Shown here piece after piece: positions 62,860-64,000 of a stretch of DNA of 64,000 bases. The translations under genes and the position numbers were made by a program. Position 1 is the first letter of the stretch; each line of letters begins with the position of its first letter. The stretch covers positions 2,660,501 to 2,724,500 of the forward strand of contig NZ_JAUSZH010000001.1 in NCBI RefSeq assembly GCF_030817355.1. Reading direction: 5' to 3'. Under the pieces are notes generated by a model. It saw nothing but the letters and a program-made list of their open reading frames with translations, did not search any database and had not been told where the DNA came from. This stretch comes from Streptomyces sp. V1I1. Lineage in GTDB: Bacteria; Actinomycetota; Actinomycetes; Streptomycetales; Streptomycetaceae.

Positions 62860-64000
62860 TCAGCGCCTGGCGACACCCTCGGCGCGTGCGGCCGCAGCCA
62901 CCGCCGCCGTGACCGCCGGAGCCACCCGCTCGTCGAACGGCGACGGGATCACATAGTCCGCCGCCAGCGCGTCACCCACCACGTCCGCCAGCGCGTTGGC
63001 CGCGGCGATCTTCATGCCCTCGGTGATCCGGGATGCCCGGACCTGGAGGGCGCCCGCGAAGATCCCCGGGAAGGCCAGCACGTTGTTGATCTGGTTGGGG
63101 TAGTCGCTGCGCCCCGTCGCCACCACCGCCGCGTACCGGTGCGCGACCTCGGGGTGCACCTCCGGGTTCGGGTTGGCCATGGCGAAGACGAAGGCGCCGG
63201 GCGCCATCGCCGCGACCGCGGGCTCCGGGACCGTACCGCCGGAGACGCCGATGAAGACGTCAGCGCCGGCCAGTGCCGTCTCCAGCGAGCCGCTCAGCCC
63301 CGCCCGGTTGGTGATCTCCGCGAGCTCCCGCTTGACCGGGGTGAGGTCCTCGCGGTCCTGGCTGACGATGCCCTTGCGGTCGGCCACGGCCACATCGCCG
63401 ATGCCCGCCTCCAGCAGGAACTTCGCGATGGCCACGCCCGCAGCGCCCGCGCCCGAGATGACGGCGCGCAGATCACCGAGACCGCGCCCGGTCAGCTTCG
63501 CGGCGTTGCGCAGCGCGGCGAGGGTCACCACCGCCGTGCCGTGCTGGTCGTCGTGGAAGACCGGGATGTCGACCCGCTCCTGGAGCCTGCGCTCGATCTC
63601 GAAGCAGCGGGGGGCCGAGATGTCCTCGAGGTTCACCCCGCCGAAGGACGGCGCGAGCCGCACGACGGTCTCGATGATCTCGTCCGTGTCCGTCGTGGCC
63701 AGCGCGATCGGAACTGCGTCCACGCCCCCGAACTGCTTGAAGAGGATGGCTTTCCCCTCCATCACCGGAAGCGACGCCTCCGGTCCGATGTCGCCAAGAC
63801 CGAGCACCGCGGTCCCGTCCGTCACGACAGCGACGACCTGGGACTTCCAGGTGTAGTCGTGGACGAGCTCCGGCTGCTCGGCGATCGCGCTGCACACCTT
63901 GGCGACACCGGGTGTGTACGCGAGGGAAAGGTCGTCCTTGTCACGCACCGGCACCGTGGCCTGGATGGCCATCTTGCCGCCGCGGTGCAGCGCGAAGGCC
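62860..64000 (-). CDS. NAD(P)-dependent malic enzyme, 5' end beyond the window
   Basis: At least 379 residues of a malic enzyme of the short bacterial type. Visible are the catalytic-region motif YTPGVAKVC, the metal-binding EDISAPRCFEIE and VFHDDQHGTAVV, and the dinucleotide loop GAGAAGVAIAKFL. It oxidatively decarboxylates malate to pyruvate. The reading frame continues through FALHRGGKMAIQ to the window edge, so the internal Met at 63972 is not the start; about 20-35 residues are missing. A terminator hairpin follows the stop. Confidence 0.95.
   Translation of the reverse strand, partial: AFALHRGGKMAIQATVPVRDKDDLSLAYTPGVAKVCSAIAEQPELVHDYTWKSQVVAVVTDGTAVLGLGDIGPEASLPVMEGKAILFKQFGGVDAVPIALATTDTDEIIETVVRLAPSFGGVNLEDISAPRCFEIERRLQERVDIPVFHDDQHGTAVVTLAALRNAAKLTGRGLGDLRAVISGAGAAGVAIAKFLLEAGIGDVAVADRKGIVSQDREDLTPVKRELAEITNRAGLSGSLETALAGADVFIGVSGGTVPEPAVAAMAPGAFVFAMANPNPEVHPEVAHRYAAVVATGRSDYPNQINNVLAFPGIFAGALQVRASRITEGMKIAAANALADVVGDALAADYVIPSPFDERVAPAVTAAVAAAARAEGVARR

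Overview
This 64 kb window is typical Streptomyces chromosome. GC content is very high, coding frames have strong GC bias at the third position, GTG and TTG starts are frequent, and neighbouring genes often overlap by 1-4 bases (ATGA, GTGA, TGATG). The marker genes also fit: a conservon (CvnA-D), an E1/E2-fused 2-oxoglutarate decarboxylase (Kgd), Lon with an HspR-type HAIR element, a carbohydrate ABC importer without its own ATPase, and a Trypco1/VMAP/MoxR/vWA cassette. I see no rRNA, tRNA, CRISPR array, insertion sequence or prophage.

Region 1 (1-3.3 kb): a ferritin-like diiron protein and an AurF-type diiron oxygenase are divergently transcribed, followed by a TetR regulator.

Region 2 (3.57-18.92 kb) is the most unusual part: a self-contained, apparently undescribed uptake and metabolism cluster. 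It holds an enolase-superfamily enzyme, a fused sensor/winged-helix regulator, a DHDPS/NAL-family lyase, an LLM flavin oxidoreductase, a secreted Tat-type beta-propeller, an ABC sugar-type importer (binding protein plus two permeases), and two versions of a three-gene set. Each set has one DegT-type aminotransferase, one canonical amidohydrolase and one amidohydrolase-like protein that has lost its metal ligands. The same 18-bp operator (TTWCGG-N6-CCGWAA) lies upstream of every transcription unit, at five places, and nowhere else that I noticed in the window. One canonical amidohydrolase carries a one-base frameshift.

Region 3 (19.0-32.3 kb): a membrane-anchored pseudokinase with a beta-propeller, a secreted NlpC/P60 hydrolase, a conservon operon ending in a styrene-monooxygenase-like flavoprotein, a PP2C-like phosphatase, a MarR regulator, a secreted GH25 muramidase and a Cys-rich pentapeptide-repeat protein.

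Region 4 (32.4-47.9 kb): a secreted M4 metalloprotease with a divergent TrmB/LuxR-type regulator and a palindrome between them, a secreted trypsin-like protease, lon with its HAIR box, a rhomboid-like membrane protein, a spermidine-synthase-like protein, a two-component system and kgd.

Region 5 (48.0-54.7 kb): a four-gene minus-strand operon of Trypco1 protein, trypsin-VMAP, MoxR AAA+ ATPase and vWA protein. This is a ternary conflict system of the kind predicted computationally but little studied at the bench.

Region 6 (54.9-64.0 kb): a DUF6104 protein, a DUF4097/PadR operon with twin ATATAT operators, a small HTH/Clp_N operon divergent from an MBL hydrolase with two TGTCAAC-N4-GTTGACA operators, a secreted GH5 glycosidase, a quinone-oxidoreductase-type dehydrogenase, and the 3' part of a malic enzyme that runs off the right edge.
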